Shown here one piece after another: positions 11,393-26,300 of a stretch of DNA of 64,000 nucleotides. Each line of letters starts with the position of its first letter. The first letter of the stretch is position 1. Location of the stretch: NCBI GenBank assembly GCA_013400975.1, contig WBMZ01012674.1, forward strand, positions 1 through 64,000, in the 5' to 3' direction. The notes beneath the pieces were generated by a model. It worked only from the letters and a program-made list of their open reading frames with translations, had not been told where the DNA came from and did not search any database. A program made the position numbers and the translations under genes. The DNA comes from Atrichornis clamosus. Its lineage: Eukaryota; Chordata; Aves; Passeriformes; Menuridae.

Positions 11393-14300
11393 CTGAAAAA
11401 CAAGAGGGAAATTTCACTTCAGTTCCTTTGAAGAACAGGATGGGACAAAATTGATTTCAAGAGAGGGGAGAGAAGACTGTATGTGCTGGGCTTTTGTGTG
11501 CTGGCACCACCACCCTCCTCAGCACAGCAAGCAAAAGGCAATCCCTGGCCCAATGACCAGTTTATCTGGCTGGGCTCAGCCTCCCTGTCCAGCACTGACA
11601 GCAGCCAAGGCAGGCCTGTCCACCTCTGCAGGTCACAGGGGAAGGCAGCTCCACCAGAGGTGCAAAGAACCATCTCTCTCCATTGGTTTTAAAGAAAGAC
11701 TAGGGGAATATTTGTGAGTATCTCTGAAGTTACTACTCCTGCAAGTCCACTACAAGGTTAACAAAAGCAGCTTCTCTACCCTCTTCCTTTTTAACCTGTA
11801 CACCAGTCAGCATGCGAAATGGCAGATTTCTGGCTTCCTGAGGTACATGACTGCTTTTTTCTCCCTTGCTCCCTCTTCCTCCCCCACAAACTTGCAAAGC
11901 AGCAGCCCTACACACCACAGTGATCCTGCAAAGGTTTGGAAAGAAAGCAAAGGAACACACTGTCCCTGCAGCTGAGCTGTGTGTGTATCACCCCGGCAGT
12001 GCAGGCTGCTGTGGCTCATTAGAGCTTACAGCAGTAGTCCAGAGTGACTCTGCGTTGGGGTGGGCTGTGTTCTAGGATCTCAACAGGGAATTCTGCCTTT
12101 AGCAGACAAGTGCCTATTGCTGTATAAAAGTCAAAACCCTCCCCAATCCTTTCTAAACTTAAGCTGAGTGGGCAACCAAGGCATGCAAAACCACCTGTGA
12201 ACTGAAAACCCTGGCTGAGCACACACGTTGTGCTGTGCAGACGAGTTTCTGTGGTACACATGCATTTGCTGTTCTCTTTGGTGGATAGTTTCTCACATGT
12301 TTGACTGAGTCATTACCTTGCCACAGCTCCGACAGTGGTGCTTCCTGCGAATGACTGTGAAAGGAGCCTTGCATGCAGTGCAGTAGCTGCAGACTTCATC
12401 TGGAACCCAGTCAGGAGGATCTGTCAGAAACACAGCAACAAAAGGGAACATAAATCAAAAGGGAATAAAACCAAACATGTGACTACCAGATCCTCAAGGA
12501 AGTAGGGAGAATAAAATATAACAGCAGCTGCTTCCATCCGCGTTTCTCCAGGTGCTTTGCAAATAGCAGCTGGGTGAGTTCAGGATGCCTGGGAGGCCTC
12601 CACTCCCCCCTTCTCTGCCAGGCACCCATCTTTGGGCAGAGTACAGCAGGCATTAAAACAGCACTGGCAGCTTGGACTTGAAATAAAATCTATCTTAGAC
12701 AAATGCAAGTGGCAGAGAAAAGGAGATAAGCAAAATAAAGCAAGAAGACAAGAAAATATTAAAGCAGAGCTGGATCACAGGTGTTTTTGTCAATGCCACC
12801 CACCATCAAAACAAGCCTGGAGCTGAGATCATTCCCAGCCTCTTCAGTCTGCCTTACAGAAAGGCTAACTGCTTTTCTGCAATTAGGCAAACAACTATAC
12901 AGGTAATAAACCTGAAGCCTGATTACCATCTGCTAAATTATCAGGACTCTTACTGGAAGTCACCAGTAACTACAGCAAAACCACAAAATCAAGTGTACAA
13001 GGCTTAGCAGAGAATGAACTCGCCCATTATCATGAACAGCATGTTTCAGTTGTTATGTCTCCTGTGGCTCTCCAACCTCCCATAAAAGCCAAGCAGGAAA
13101 ATGATTTGGTTTTGGCAAGGCAGAAGGCATCGGGCTGCCTTCTGTCGAGCTGTTTCTGCTCGCGACAGGCTGACATGACCTCAAAGAGTCTGCAGTTACA
13201 TGTGTAGAAATGATGAAGCTGCCTGCTTAATTAAGTTGGTAAAAACCTAATGAAGGGCAAGGCTAGTTCTATCCATAAGGAATCCACGGACACTGTGAAC
13301 ATGAACTGCTGGACGTATTTACCCAAGTTCCCTGTATACAACTTCTCTCCAAGTATTATTTACAGTTTGCAAGCTGTGCAATTGCTGATTTATAAACCTG
13401 ACAAGAAAGATCCTTGCCTCAAGGAGCATACTATCAAACAACAAAATATATGAAGTTAATGCAGAGGTTAAGAGGGCTACAGCTACAAGCAGAAAGAAGA
13501 TAATTAAATGAAAAATCCACGGTTTTGTTCAAACATAACCATGACCAGTTTTCATGTGTTTGTCACATTGCAACATTTGTCAAATTAAAAGTACAAAGGA
13601 TGTAGCATTCAATGCAAGAAATTGCTCAAAAAGCAGATTAATAAAACCAAAGAGACCTTAGAATTTGACTCAGCTTGTATGGGCTCCTATAAACTATTTT
13701 AGAAGTTGAACTAGCTTATGGAAGCAATCCTTCATTTAATGCACAAACTGGTCTGATGAAGGTTACAAGGACAGGGCCAGCAATCAAAACCAGAAGTTGA
13801 TGTGCAGAGAAATGACTGATATGGTGAAAAAAGGAGATTGCAAATAGAAGCCTTCACCTCATCCCTGGGAACAGTACGCCAGAAAACGTTCTGTGGGGAC
13901 AGAAGGCTACAAATTCCTACTTCAAAGGCAGGGTTTCCTTCAGCAGCAGGGAAATGTAGGACTGCCAGCTTAATTCAAGCATAAGTAACAGTGAAGCCAA
14001 GAGATTTCCCAATTCTTTTCCTTCTCTGCAACCTCCCTAAATATTACATGTAGCTTGCCCAGTGAAACTTGCTCCTAGTATGAGCTTATAATGTTGATTT
14101 TTAAAACCTTCTGTCACTTTCTCTGATTGGAAACCACGGCAAGCCTGATGGAGCATCCCCATGTTCTCTATCCAGGAGGTCCCTTGGGTTATCACATATA
14201 TCCAAAACAAAAAACAAAAAAATGAACTAGTAACAGTGTTCCTCTTTAAAACTTGTCATTAGACTACACAGATTATGTTTTCAGGGATTTAACTATCCAC

Positions 14301-17300
14301 TGATTCTCGCCCATTTTGCAGACAGCGAAATTTAGGAAGTTATTCAAGCTCTGTGCCACCAGGTCCCTCTGCAGAGCTGGTGGAGGCAGGTTCGGTAAAA
14401 TGCCCAATTCAATACTGATGCTTTATCAACTGCACTGTAGTGTGGACTACCATGTTCAGATAGTTACTATTTTTAATATTCACAGAAAAGCCACAAAGCA
14501 CAGGTGCTTTTTGCACACCCTGCAGCACGTCAATATGATCTGCCACTTCTGCAGCAGCTAAAGCCATAATCACTCCTTCCCTCAGATCACAGTTAGTCCA
14601 CACACATTATAAGCCAATGCAACCCCCACCACAAAGACTCGAGCTGATCAACAGAAAGCACCTTTCTTACCAGCTGTTTACCTTTTGGCTTGTTTTGCTT
14701 TTTGGGGGAGAGGGACAGTTACTTTTTCTTCTATTTTTTTTCCCTATTTTTTTTCTGTTGCTGCCCTGGAAGCGCAATGCTTAAGAAGTTATTTTTTAAT
14801 TCATCTTGCATGGACTTGTTACCATGCTAAATAGAGCAACTGCCAAAAAAAATCCCAAACCAGCAAATTTTAATAAATAACGACCTTAAACTCCTAATAA
14901 TCAAATAACCTGTAATTCATGGTTACGGAATTACTTGATTGACAAATGAATTGATCTGAAAACTTTGTTTTTGTAACTGCATTAAAAAGTAATTCACAAC
15001 TTATTGGTAATGTACAGAAACAGCCCAACCCTCTCTACAGAACATTTTCCCACAGTAGAGGGACTCTCTCAGCCCCCACGCCGGTGCCACCCCAGCTGAT
15101 TCACTCAATTAACACATCAGCAGAGTGAGCTAAAGGGCACGTTTTTCCCCAGACAGTGACTCATCAGCAGCCAGGCCCTCTGACGGGGTGCGCAGCCACT
15201 CCCGTGCCCCGTTGCTTCAGGGTTTTAGTGCCCTCCCAACATCCCAACCGCTCGCACCAAGATCTGCTGCACTGCAGCACACCCCCAAATAGTAACACTT
15301 GGTTATGTAACAGCTTTTAACATTCAAAATGCTGTACAAACGTAATTGCTTTAATCCTCATCACCCAGCTACAGCCAGGGAGTGTGTGGGGAGAAATCAG
15401 GAGAGAGATGTCTTGCACAAAATCCTACAGTGGTGCATCACTGAAGTAACATTTGAAATAGGGAACTTTGGGCCATTACCCCAATGTCTTTCCTTCCAGC
15501 TGACTGAAAACGTCCTTACACTGACTACAAACAGAGTTTTGCGACTATGGACTTATAAATAAAATGCAATCCTAGACCAGAGCCAAACTGCTCACCCTGG
15601 CAGGAAGGAAGGAAGGAAGTCCTGATGACTTGGTCTCTCTGAGCCCATGCAAGCCCTGGTTACAACAGGATCCCACCCCTTGGTCCCCTTCACCAGCCTC
15701 ATCTCGCTCAACCTTGGGAGAAGCCTTTCTGACTTACACATATTAACGATTGAGTCACTGGGCTTTTTATAGAACAGGTTTTTGAGATATTCTCTGAAGA
15801 GCACTCTCATGAGGGGATAAAGCTTCCATGCGAGGAGCAGAGTGTGTTACACGAATTAAACCCCAAGCACGAGCCTGAAGATGTGCTGGAAGCAGGGCAG
15901 CAGCACTGTATCCACGGGCTTTTAATGTTACAGTCCTTCTCCAGGCTACGCCACTCCATTAGCTCCTCATGCTGCAGCAAACAGCAGCATCCAGTCTCTA
16001 AAGCATTATCTGCCTGTGCTTCGGGGATTTGGATAAGGAAGGGAGGGAAAACCTTCTTCGCGGGCTAATTGGCCCAGTGCTTTATCATGCAATGAGAGTG
16101 TGGAGAAGTCTGCTGGGAAACGGATGAAGTCCAGAGCACAAACATCAAAGAGGAGGAGGAAGGGAAGGAAGGGATTAATGAGACAGACTACAGAAATAAA
16201 TTTTAGAAGAAAACATTAAAAGCATGTACAGAAAAAAAGGCAGAGAAATGAAGAAAAACAAGTATTTAAATGAATAAGAAACAAGTTTAGAGAAAGGAAA
16301 AGGCACAAGATAAAATTATATAGTGTGAAGACTGAAAAAGACATTTAACAAGGAGAAAGTTTTCCCAGCTCTGAACTATTCAAACATCTTGCATTACAAT
16401 TTCTCATAAATCATAAAATTTTATAGTCTTTTTGTTCATTTTATGCTGTAGCTTTTAGAATTCACCTTTACATGTCTATGCCACCTCATTAGCTAAAAAT
16501 GTTTTCTACTCTTAAAACTTAAAGTCACATAAATCCAAGATGCTGGAGCTGTAAGAAAACCATAATCATGATGAAAAGATCACAGATGATGTAAACTGTC
16601 AAAAAGCACATATGAATTAATTTTGCTTAAATATGTGCAAATAATGCAATCCCATCTAATCTTGGAAAGCCAAGGAGATCATCCCTTTCTGTCACAACAC
16701 AAGAGGAAGAGAACCTAGACCTGGATCCATCAACTGTGTTGATCGAAACATTAGACCAGAAAGCTGAAGTTCATTCAGTGGTGCTGAGACACAAGAGATT
16801 GGAGAGGGAGAGAAACATTGTCAAAAGTTGTTGGAGCTTGCAGGAGGCCTAGACTGGCAAATTTATACTCTGGCAAAAAGCAAATCAGAAACGTGCAGGC
16901 CACAAGTCCCTGTTGAAGAGCAGCTGCTAAACCCTAAGCTTGTGGTGGTGTTTGTGTTACAGCCAGACAATTCAAAGAAAAATCTCTTACCTCCATATTT
17001 TGCTTTTATCAAGTATTCCTAATATAGAATGCCAACTGAAAGTTTCTCCTGCATTGGTGTTAGATTCCAGAGCACATCATGCAAAGCCCTGATTATACTT
17101 CTACCAAAGTAAGCTGAAGAGGGCTGTTCCTACAGCAGCCTGTGGAACTTGCACCGCTGCAGCCGTCACAGTGCATTACCCTCACAGCTGAAAAAAGGGT
17201 CAGATGGGTTTGCTGGAGCTCTTCTGATGAAAGCAGGGTTGTAAATTCTCACAGTTTTAAGCATGGAAAGTAGAAAACTAAGGTGACTTGCCTTTACCTC

Positions 17301-20300
17301 TCTCTTCAACTGCCACAGTAAAATGAACCTTTTTTGTCCCTTATCTCACACACCTCATTTTCCACACGGCATTCTGGGCAAAATCTGACTTTGATGTAAG
17401 ATTCCTAAGAGGCAACTGTACCAAAATAATCTTTGTCCTTGCTCAGTAGATTCAGTGTTGATTACAGCTAGCTTGAAATTTTTCAATAAAAATGAATTTT
17501 TTGCTTAACCAATATTATTTGATGAAAATTTTGGGGATGAGGGAGAAAAGCGGTACAGACTTCTGAGCTTCAGCTCTTATCAAATATCTTTCTTAGGATG
17601 GAATTTCTGTGCAAATCTAGAATGCTTTTACCAAAGCACAGAGCTTTGCAAACTTGGGTTCAAGCCTCGGCTCTGCCTGATTCAAATTCATCTTGAATGA
17701 TGATGTCCTGTTTCCTTTCTGTCCAGGTACATGATCAGCAATCACTTCTTTGGGCAAAATAATTATTTACATAAAATGGAACAATTCTCATAGAAAATCC
17801 TGACTTCCACTGAGATATGGGTCAAATCTTTACTTTAAAATCAGATGGACCAGAGACTTGGATCTTTCATATAACCATTACTAGGAGCATCCTCTGTAAC
17901 AGCTACCAACAACTATAAAATAGAAAGAAGTTCATAACGTAAATCTACGTACAACATACCAGAACACTCAAGACAAAAAGTTTTAAACCTAATCAAAATC
18001 CTAGTTATGACATTGTGGAGCTGAATAAGCCTGTGCTTTACAGTATTTAGGGGACGTTTTCCCATAAGTACTGCAAGGAAGTCTCAACAAGTTTCACATA
18101 GTGCCAACAAAGAGTAGGAGTCTTTGAGAAAGGAAAAGGCTCTGAACAAGTTCTTAAAACCTAAGTCAGATCAAATTATTGCACTACACCCTAAAACCTG
18201 TAAGAATCCTGTAATTCTACATGCGTGATTAAATATGTGCAGCTGATTATAAAACACTGCCTCCATATGAAAATTTGATGCTAGATTCTTCTGTCACACA
18301 GTGTAAGCAGAGCTGGTGAATAAGGAAAAAGTTAAAAGTTATGTGGACAGAACATGTTTGGCCACTGAACTGTGCAAAAATTTAACTTCTTTCATTGAGA
18401 ACGTGTTGCTGGTCATCATTATAAATAACAGAGAAACCACAGGCACACAGAGGACAAAAGAAAAACTGAAGCATTCAACTGGGGCTGACAGCCAATTCTG
18501 AGTCATGGAGTTTACATTCTGCACATAGAGGAGCATGGGTGGGTTTTCCTGACCTGGTGACTTCTTATTGCAACAAGAACAAGAGCCTGAGCTTCAGCAC
18601 TGTAAACTTCTGAGTTGTGCTTGTGCTGCTGGCTGGAGAGCAGTCAGGGCTTGTGACCAGACAGAAGCGTGTGGGCTGGCAAGGAATCAGGGAGAAACAG
18701 TGTGTGTTGTGCAGCAAACAGATGCTAACACCACTTGGCACAACCAGGTATTTGTACTGGCAGCCACAGCAAACCCATTATGTCTGGAGTTATAACTAGG
18801 TGCTAGCAAGCAAGGCAGTTCCGTATGGATGCTGGAGGGATAAGGAGTGAAAATGAATGTGTGTGGCAGAGAGAGCTGAGATGCTACAGCAAGGATTTTC
18901 ATGGAGCACTAACAGCTTCATAATGCTTTCTGGTTTTCCTTGAGAAAAATCCAGATTTCTAGATGTCTCATGCTTATTTCTAGGACAAGAAGCATAACAG
19001 ACTTTCTTAGCCTGCCTTTAACCTTATGAAATGGATAATTTAAAATATTTGCATTTCCCTCAGTTGTAACAGATCAATCCTCCTGAGGAATAAATTACTC
19101 TAAAATATTTGAACGGTAAAACTCAGATTTGCCTGTTTAGTATAAAAATCATCAAACTCACAAGCATAAATGTAATGCTCCCAAATATGGTGAGCAGGGA
19201 CTTATGCTTGGTCACATTTACAAACTGAAATGAAAACATAAAAAGACAATAATTTTAAGGACAAAAAATTAAGACGTTACTCTGTGTGTGTGTACATCTA
19301 TGTATATATGTGGGAATCTGTTGGCAAATACAAAGCAAGTTTTCTGTTGGGGCTAGAAACATTATGCCAGATGCATAAATGGCAGAAAGACATCAAACTT
19401 CTACTTCCCAGTGTTTGGGTTTTTTATAGCTGTACTACATTTTAAGAATGACACAGCTCTGTCCTGACAGGGATGCATTTATACTGGGCTCACCAAGAGT
19501 AATTTTCTTACATTTTCAAACGTGGAAGTTTCCTTTAAGTTGTGTGACTCACGCTGCCCACTCTCAGTTCCACGGGATCTTCTTGGTTAACTTATCATCC
19601 AGCAGTGGTTTGTCCAAGCTGGAGCTCAGGAACTTCCCTGTGCTGGCTTGTAGCTCACGAGGGCATGGGGAGAAAGGCAGTTCCACAGAAATTCCCAGGA
19701 CACAAGCCCTGTCTGCTGTTACTGCACTCGGAGCAAGCACCACTGGCAGCCAAGAGCCCAACCTGCTTTCTTCTGAGCATCTGCCACTACAGTTTGCTTT
19801 GAGTTTACATACAGAACTTTGTCCCCACTGGCCATCACCTCCATCATACAGCCAGGGCAAGAAATTTTACTGTATTTAAAAATTATTTATGGAATATTGC
19901 ATATATTAGTCTCCTAGTCTAGGAAAATAAAATTTTTTTGTTTTACATTATCTCCCTATAAATATATATCTTTTTAAAAATACACTATGAAGTATAAATG
20001 CATATGCTTCCTTGAAAAGAATCTTAGAGCAGCAAAGATGAACACACACACCATAGGCTCATCTGTACTTTTGAAAATGCTTTTGTTTTGGAATGCCAAT
20101 TCATCTGCAGTTTATTGTATTTCAACCTTCAGAAGGTCACAGGATTTCACTCTTATACCCTTGCCAATGTCAGCTGGCTCATAATAAACATTCATATTTG
20201 TTTTATGACCCAGACCAGCTGGTGGGTTTTATATACAGTAAGAATGAGAAATCTGACAAAAACAAGTAATTCATCTTCATAATCTGAGTAGAGGCTGAAA

Positions 20301-23300
20301 CCTTCAGTAGAATCTTACAGACATTTATTTGTTCAGGTTGCTGGGCTCGCTTTCCTTTTTTTTAATTACTATTAATTGAATACAATCTTAAACACTTGCT
20401 ACATTTGGTTAGAGGGATTTATGTGATAATAGGGAAGAGCTTTCCTAGCAGGTAGCTGGCTGGACCCTCTCAATTTGATACATGCTTATGTTCTGCCACA
20501 GTGGCAGAAGGGAGGAGCTACTGATGCGCTCCTTTGCTTGAAATTGTTTTCGCTTTCAGTTGAAATAACTGAGTGACCTGAGGTATAGAAATGATGTACA
20601 AAAGAGGAATTAATTAGTTTTGGTGCAATGCTCTCAGACTTTGCGTTGGATCCATTTACAGTGATAACTGGGATGTATTCCTGTACTGGCCCAGGTATGG
20701 CCTGGAGGACTAACCCACCAGGCTTGCTGCAAGAAATAGGGCACAACATTCGTGCAGCAAAGGTTGCCTTAATCACCAGACGTCTTCTGCCTGCACCCAA
20801 ACATCACCCAAAGTCAGGGGCTGTTCCTTCCACAGTGGCCAGCAAAAACGAGGGGAGGTGTTATATGGAGGAAAGGCACATGGCTGCTGAGGTTAAAATC
20901 CTGGTGCAAGTTTACACCTCATGCCGGACGCCTTAGGGGTGGCAAAACCACGTATCCCGTAAGCTATTGCTGCACACCTCAGCAGAAAAAAGTCTGTAAG
21001 TGTTACCAGCAAAGACAACTTGTGACATGAAGGGGCAGGGGTCTGGAATATATTGGAAGTGAGGGGTGTTTCTACAGTTCCCATAAAATCAACAAATTGA
21101 CCCACTTCAGATGTCCCTTTTCGTAGACCACCTGTGACTTGTTCTGACTTGGAAGGTGGAGCTCATCTCCGTGCTCCCCAGCACCCTCTGTCTCTTTGGG
21201 ATACAGAAAATTCCTGCCCATCAGCAAGTCTGAAGGCCAAGTAACAGCAGACTGCACTCGTCAGTTTACACAGACAGAAGAGCTGTAGTGGTTTGTACAG
21301 GTAGATATTTACAGCATAACCACTTACACACAAGCCAAGGAAGGCTCCCAGAGAAAGCCTGCAAGGAGACTGATGCAGACATGGCCAAGCCTTCCCAGTG
21401 AACCAGCGTGGGCACCAAAAGCAGAGTACCTGCAGGAGCACTGGCTAACTGGCTCTGTTTAGAGGGTATGTTAGCATGAGGAAACGTTGTGCCAAGGCGC
21501 CAGGCTCATTCTGGCATCCACATCTTCTTATTCAGAAGGGACTTGGTTATCCCACAAAGAGCTGCTTTCCACCACACAGGCACACATAAAAGACATGCTA
21601 TTTTGGAATAAAGGTGCAGGCAGGGTGTTGTTTTTGGTGATGTTATCTGCATATGCTATTAATACTAGAGATTGGCTTTTACCATTCACTTAGGGCAGGG
21701 ACATAACTGATTCCCACAGCTTGGGTGCTGCAGGGGCTCTTGTAACTCCAAAGATTCCCCTTTACCACACTCCTTTGTGGCCATAACATCACCTAAGTAC
21801 CCAGACTGTTGTCCTCTATTTCAGTAAATAACATCCCAACTCATAGGCTGCACTTCTCCAAACATAAAACATTCCCCATGCCAATAGAAGCTGCCATAAA
21901 AGGCTGAAGAACCTTAAAAGCTGAGCAACATGCCAGGGAAGAGAAGTGACTTTGCCGTGATAAAATGTCCATCCACTGTGAGAGGGTTATTTAGCATCCT
22001 GCAGTTCAGAATAACTTGCTTTCAAGTTCTCTAAGTCAAATTCACTGACAGCATCAGACATCGATTCCAAACAAAAGAATATGAATTGAAATGGTAGAGA
22101 AGGAATAATCTCACATTCTTTTGCAATAGAGCCTATACAGAGTAAGGATTTTGCTTAAAGATTTGTTCTTTCCTGCACCTTCCGTGACATTCTGAATTAC
22201 AGCACAATAGAAAAATCAATTAAAATGACTACTGAATAGTTCTTTATCTGCCTCCAAATCATCCTCCTCCAGAAGAGATAATATTTCTACAGTGCATAAT
22301 ACATAAATTAGCCCTGCTGTTCTAAATAGATTAGATCCTTTAGCCTGCAGCTTCAGAAGAAGGGTAAGCAAGCAAACCATGGGTTTTCTGTAAGCACAAA
22401 GTAAGTTATAAATATGTAGTATTACTCTAAAATCTAATGTTTAAGAGTTCTTTTTTTCCCCCTGCGATTTCTGATCTTTATTACAAATGACATGAACCAG
22501 TATTTCTTTTCTGTTGGTCACTACCCTCTGCATACGAGCAGAGACACACACTGCTGATCTCCCAGCTCTCAGTCATCCCACATTCCAAACCTCTCCCTGG
22601 AAGGACGGTAGGGTATTTGGACAAATACATAGCAATCCATCACAGTTTTAAAGCACAGGGAAATTACTGCACACTTGAATTTCTGGGAAGCTCAGATACA
22701 GTTTCACAGTTGACGGTTGTCTTGTATTTCTCACTTGACCACAGAAATATTACTGCTCTCATAATTGGGCTCCTGGTGTGCTGAAACCACCACTTAGCCT
22801 TGAAGATCAAAGCTGATTGCTTTCTTGTTTGCTCCATCTCATATATCTCTTTTCTTATTCTTTGACTGCAAGTGCTCTGATATCTTTTAATCCATTTTTT
22901 ATACTGTGTTTGCCATAATAGGACTTTAGTCCATAACTAACTCTGAAGCAGCTCAGATTAAAAAAAGAGAAACAACTTGTGACTCTCAGAATGCTTAAAT
23001 CCCAATCAAAACTTTGAGACTTATATGCTCTTTTTCACTCTTACCAGGTAGTCAGTGAGATTCGAGCAACCCCAGCAGACTTACCTAAAACCATCTTTTT
23101 CTTTGAAATAATATGGTGAAGAATACAAAAATATTAACCAAAATATTTTGATTGAAGAAAGTAGAGAAAACATGAAAGGCACTTCTACTGTGGGAAAAGG
23201 AACATTTCCACATACAGCAAACAGTACAAAAAAGCCTCTCTAGATTTGGCTGAGAAGACCTTACTTAGGGCTTTGCATCCCACACAGCCCTCAGAAATGT

Positions 23301-26300
23301 GTCAGGTGTAATGTTGTACGCTGGATTAAAGCCTTTACTATACAGACCCTTTCTCCACTGACACAGAGGAATTCACAGAATATGACAATTTGCAGATAAG
23401 AGTTTCACAAGGCTGTTAGAAAAAAACCTGAAATATGCTGTTTACCATCTGACTTGGTCTCTAAAACCCAGTATACCAACATTTTATACTCATTTTCCAG
23501 AGCCCAACATTAAAAGACTTTTCATTTTAATGATTTTTTTAATACATCAGTTGTCTCATTTTAATCCTTCGAAAAAAGAAAATACCTTCAAAGTCCCCAT
23601 CTCTAGCTTTTGCTGCAAGTTCTGAGGATGATATACTTTCTTGACATAAAGCGCAGTCTTCCAATGCTGCATTCCTTAATCCATGATTAACTGTAAAACA
23701 ATTCAAAAAGTACTCATAATTTTCCAGTTTTCACTTAAAAGATTCATGTTAGAATTTCTGGGATTAGATTACAGTAGCACCTCTATGTACCTTCTTGTAC
23801 TTGCTTTTTCTTTACCCTGACACAAACAGTGATTTAAAAGCCTCCTCTGTTCTTCTTTGGGATGACAACAGACATGAAAGATGCTGTTATTACAGGACGT
23901 GCAGTCCTCTTACTTCTGGTAGTTTAGCTGTACCCTACATTTTACTTCCCAATTCTTAACTTGGAGCCTTTAAGTGAAGTAGATTTTGAGAACAATGAGA
24001 GATTCCCTAGGTGAATCACACACATCAAATCACATATATCAAAGAGAAACTTAATCCCAAAAGTCTCTAACTTTTATTCACTCATTTTGTTTATGCTTAC
24101 TTTTGTCAATATAACCTTTTTTAATGCAAGAGTTCATCCATTAGAAATTATATCCATCCAAGTACTATTGACTAATATATATTTCCCAGGGATAATTCTT
24201 TACAGCTCCAATTTCTTTATTACTCTTATTTGAAGGTTCAGAGCTCTTGTGTTTTCTCTCTAGCAGTTCTGTCTAATGACATTTGTTTATTAATTTTTTT
24301 ATAATTAAAAAAACCAGTATATTTTCACATTATGACATGCTGCGACCATAAAACTGGTGTGGAAGTTTCAACCACAACTAACAGAAGACTGTAATGCATG
24401 TTGTGCATTATCCCGCTGCAGAATTCAGATTGGAGTGTAGGTTTTTCTGCTAACTTGATCCAGCTTTTAACTAAATGCTTCACATAAAATCCTCAGTGCT
24501 TTTAAATGAAACTGGGAGGAAGAGAATGGAAAAGTTTTCAGTCAGAAGAAATGAAGTAGGAAAAAAAAAAGGGCTCTGATCACCTTCAGATGCTGATAGT
24601 TCTAATCATAAAAAGGACAAAGGTAATTGCAGCCTTGCTAGAATGATATGGTTATTTTCACACAGGTTAGCAGACTTGCCATTTAGAAAAGAAATAATAA
24701 AAATGGTCACAGAGGAAAAAAAATCTTTTGTTGCCTCATGATCTAGTTCTGGTTCAATTATTTTAATTATATAGAATTCAAATGTGGATATTTTTCTATT
24801 TTGAAGCAAATTCAATTTCTTGAAGACAGGACATATTTCAGCATCTTACTGAGCATTCCTATCTTATGGCCTGCTCTTTGGTAACTTTGAATGTACCCAG
24901 TGTGAAACAATACACCCAGTATTGTTTCATCCTGTGTGGAAAAATAAATCTATGGAGTCCAAACTCTGCATACACTCTGTGATAACTACATGGGCTACAA
25001 ACACTGTGCTGCTGTTACACACAGGAATATGGAAACAGCAGATGAATGCTGAAGACCTCAGCTCTTTAATATTTGCCTTAAGACAAACTCCTGCCTACTC
25101 ATAGTGGCAGTGACTACAACCTGTTTACAGTCTGTTCCCGTGACTTCTTTTACACTGACCTCCAATCTTGTACAGTGAGTCCAGTCAAAAAGATAACAGT
25201 GTGTTAATGGAATTCTTCTTGAACAGTTCATGGATCCCCACTGGGCTACCAGCAGAAATTCACTATAGAAAACAAATGCTGAGATCTTTTACCTTTCTTC
25301 TGCTTTTCCTTGTCTTCTGTTTCAGGTTTTGTTGCCATAACTTCAAATAAGGTCTTCAAGATACTTCTCAGATCACTAGCATAGTTTGTCTGCAGCTGGT
25401 CAGCAACACCTTAGAGTTTGAGAAAAGGGATAAACCATTACTAGATTATTACACCATCCTTAAAAAAAGTACTTAAATTTGCCTACTGCTACCAGGAATG
25501 GCCTCACTTATTTTTAGGGGACCACTTGCTCATGTTAGGAATAGAAATTGAACATTTGATTAAACTAATTCTCCATAATGGTCTTTATGCTACCTGCAAA
25601 TCAATATGTATCTTCCCTATTCTTTGGCAGGAAATACAGAGAGATTCATTTTGCATCAAAATAGAACTGCTTTGTCAAATTTCACTCCTTGAACACAATA
25701 GGGCATCACCATAAAAAAATCAAACTTCATACATGCCCAAATTCTTCATCACTACAGGTCTAAGATACTGGCATCTCTGATTCTGTAAGCTTCCATCAGG
25801 TAACAGGTCCTTCTAAAGCAGACTACAACTCAGGCCCCAAAAACTTCATCTCTAGTCCTTTCTACAATAACTTGATGTGCACAAAAAAAAAAGAAAAGAA
25901 GAAAGAAAAAGAATAGTTTATACATTCAGCAATTCTCATACCTGAGATACAGACAAAAAGGCGGTGAATAAGATCATTACTGCCATGAAATCTAGATCTG
26001 ATCTTCTCTCTTGTGGCAATTTTGGCAGCCTGCAAAGCGAGCTGGATTTCTTCCTGATCAATGTCATCAGATGAACAAGAACTTGTCATTAAACTGCTGT
26101 CAGAGAAAAAAATAATGTAAAGGGAAGTAATGTAAATCTTCACTCAGTTGTTCAGGATGTTCAGCAAATCCTAAAGGATTTATGACTCAGGCAAGACTCT
26201 ATAGCAAACCAAAACTAACTGCTGCAAATTCTTGTTGAAGTTAATCAGCACGCAACCAATCACCATCACGTTTGATTTTCACTCTGTGACACAGCTGCAA

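Larger units (their letters stand above)
12421..23585 (-). other. ZFYVE28: ZFYVE28 intron, 11.2 kb, no recognised mobile elements
   Basis: A GT-AG intron. It contains overlapping hairpins at 13121-13168, a homeodomain-site-rich stretch at about 14790-15010, a (GGAA)n tract at 15602-15619 and a short TG/TA-rich run at 19281-19312. I recognise no CR1, LTR or SINE, in contrast to the introns further right. No other gene is seen. Confidence 0.8.

Noticed and set aside
19448..19879. 143-codon plus-strand frame in an intron
   Set aside because: No domain, no splice context and an overlapping antisense frame of similar length.
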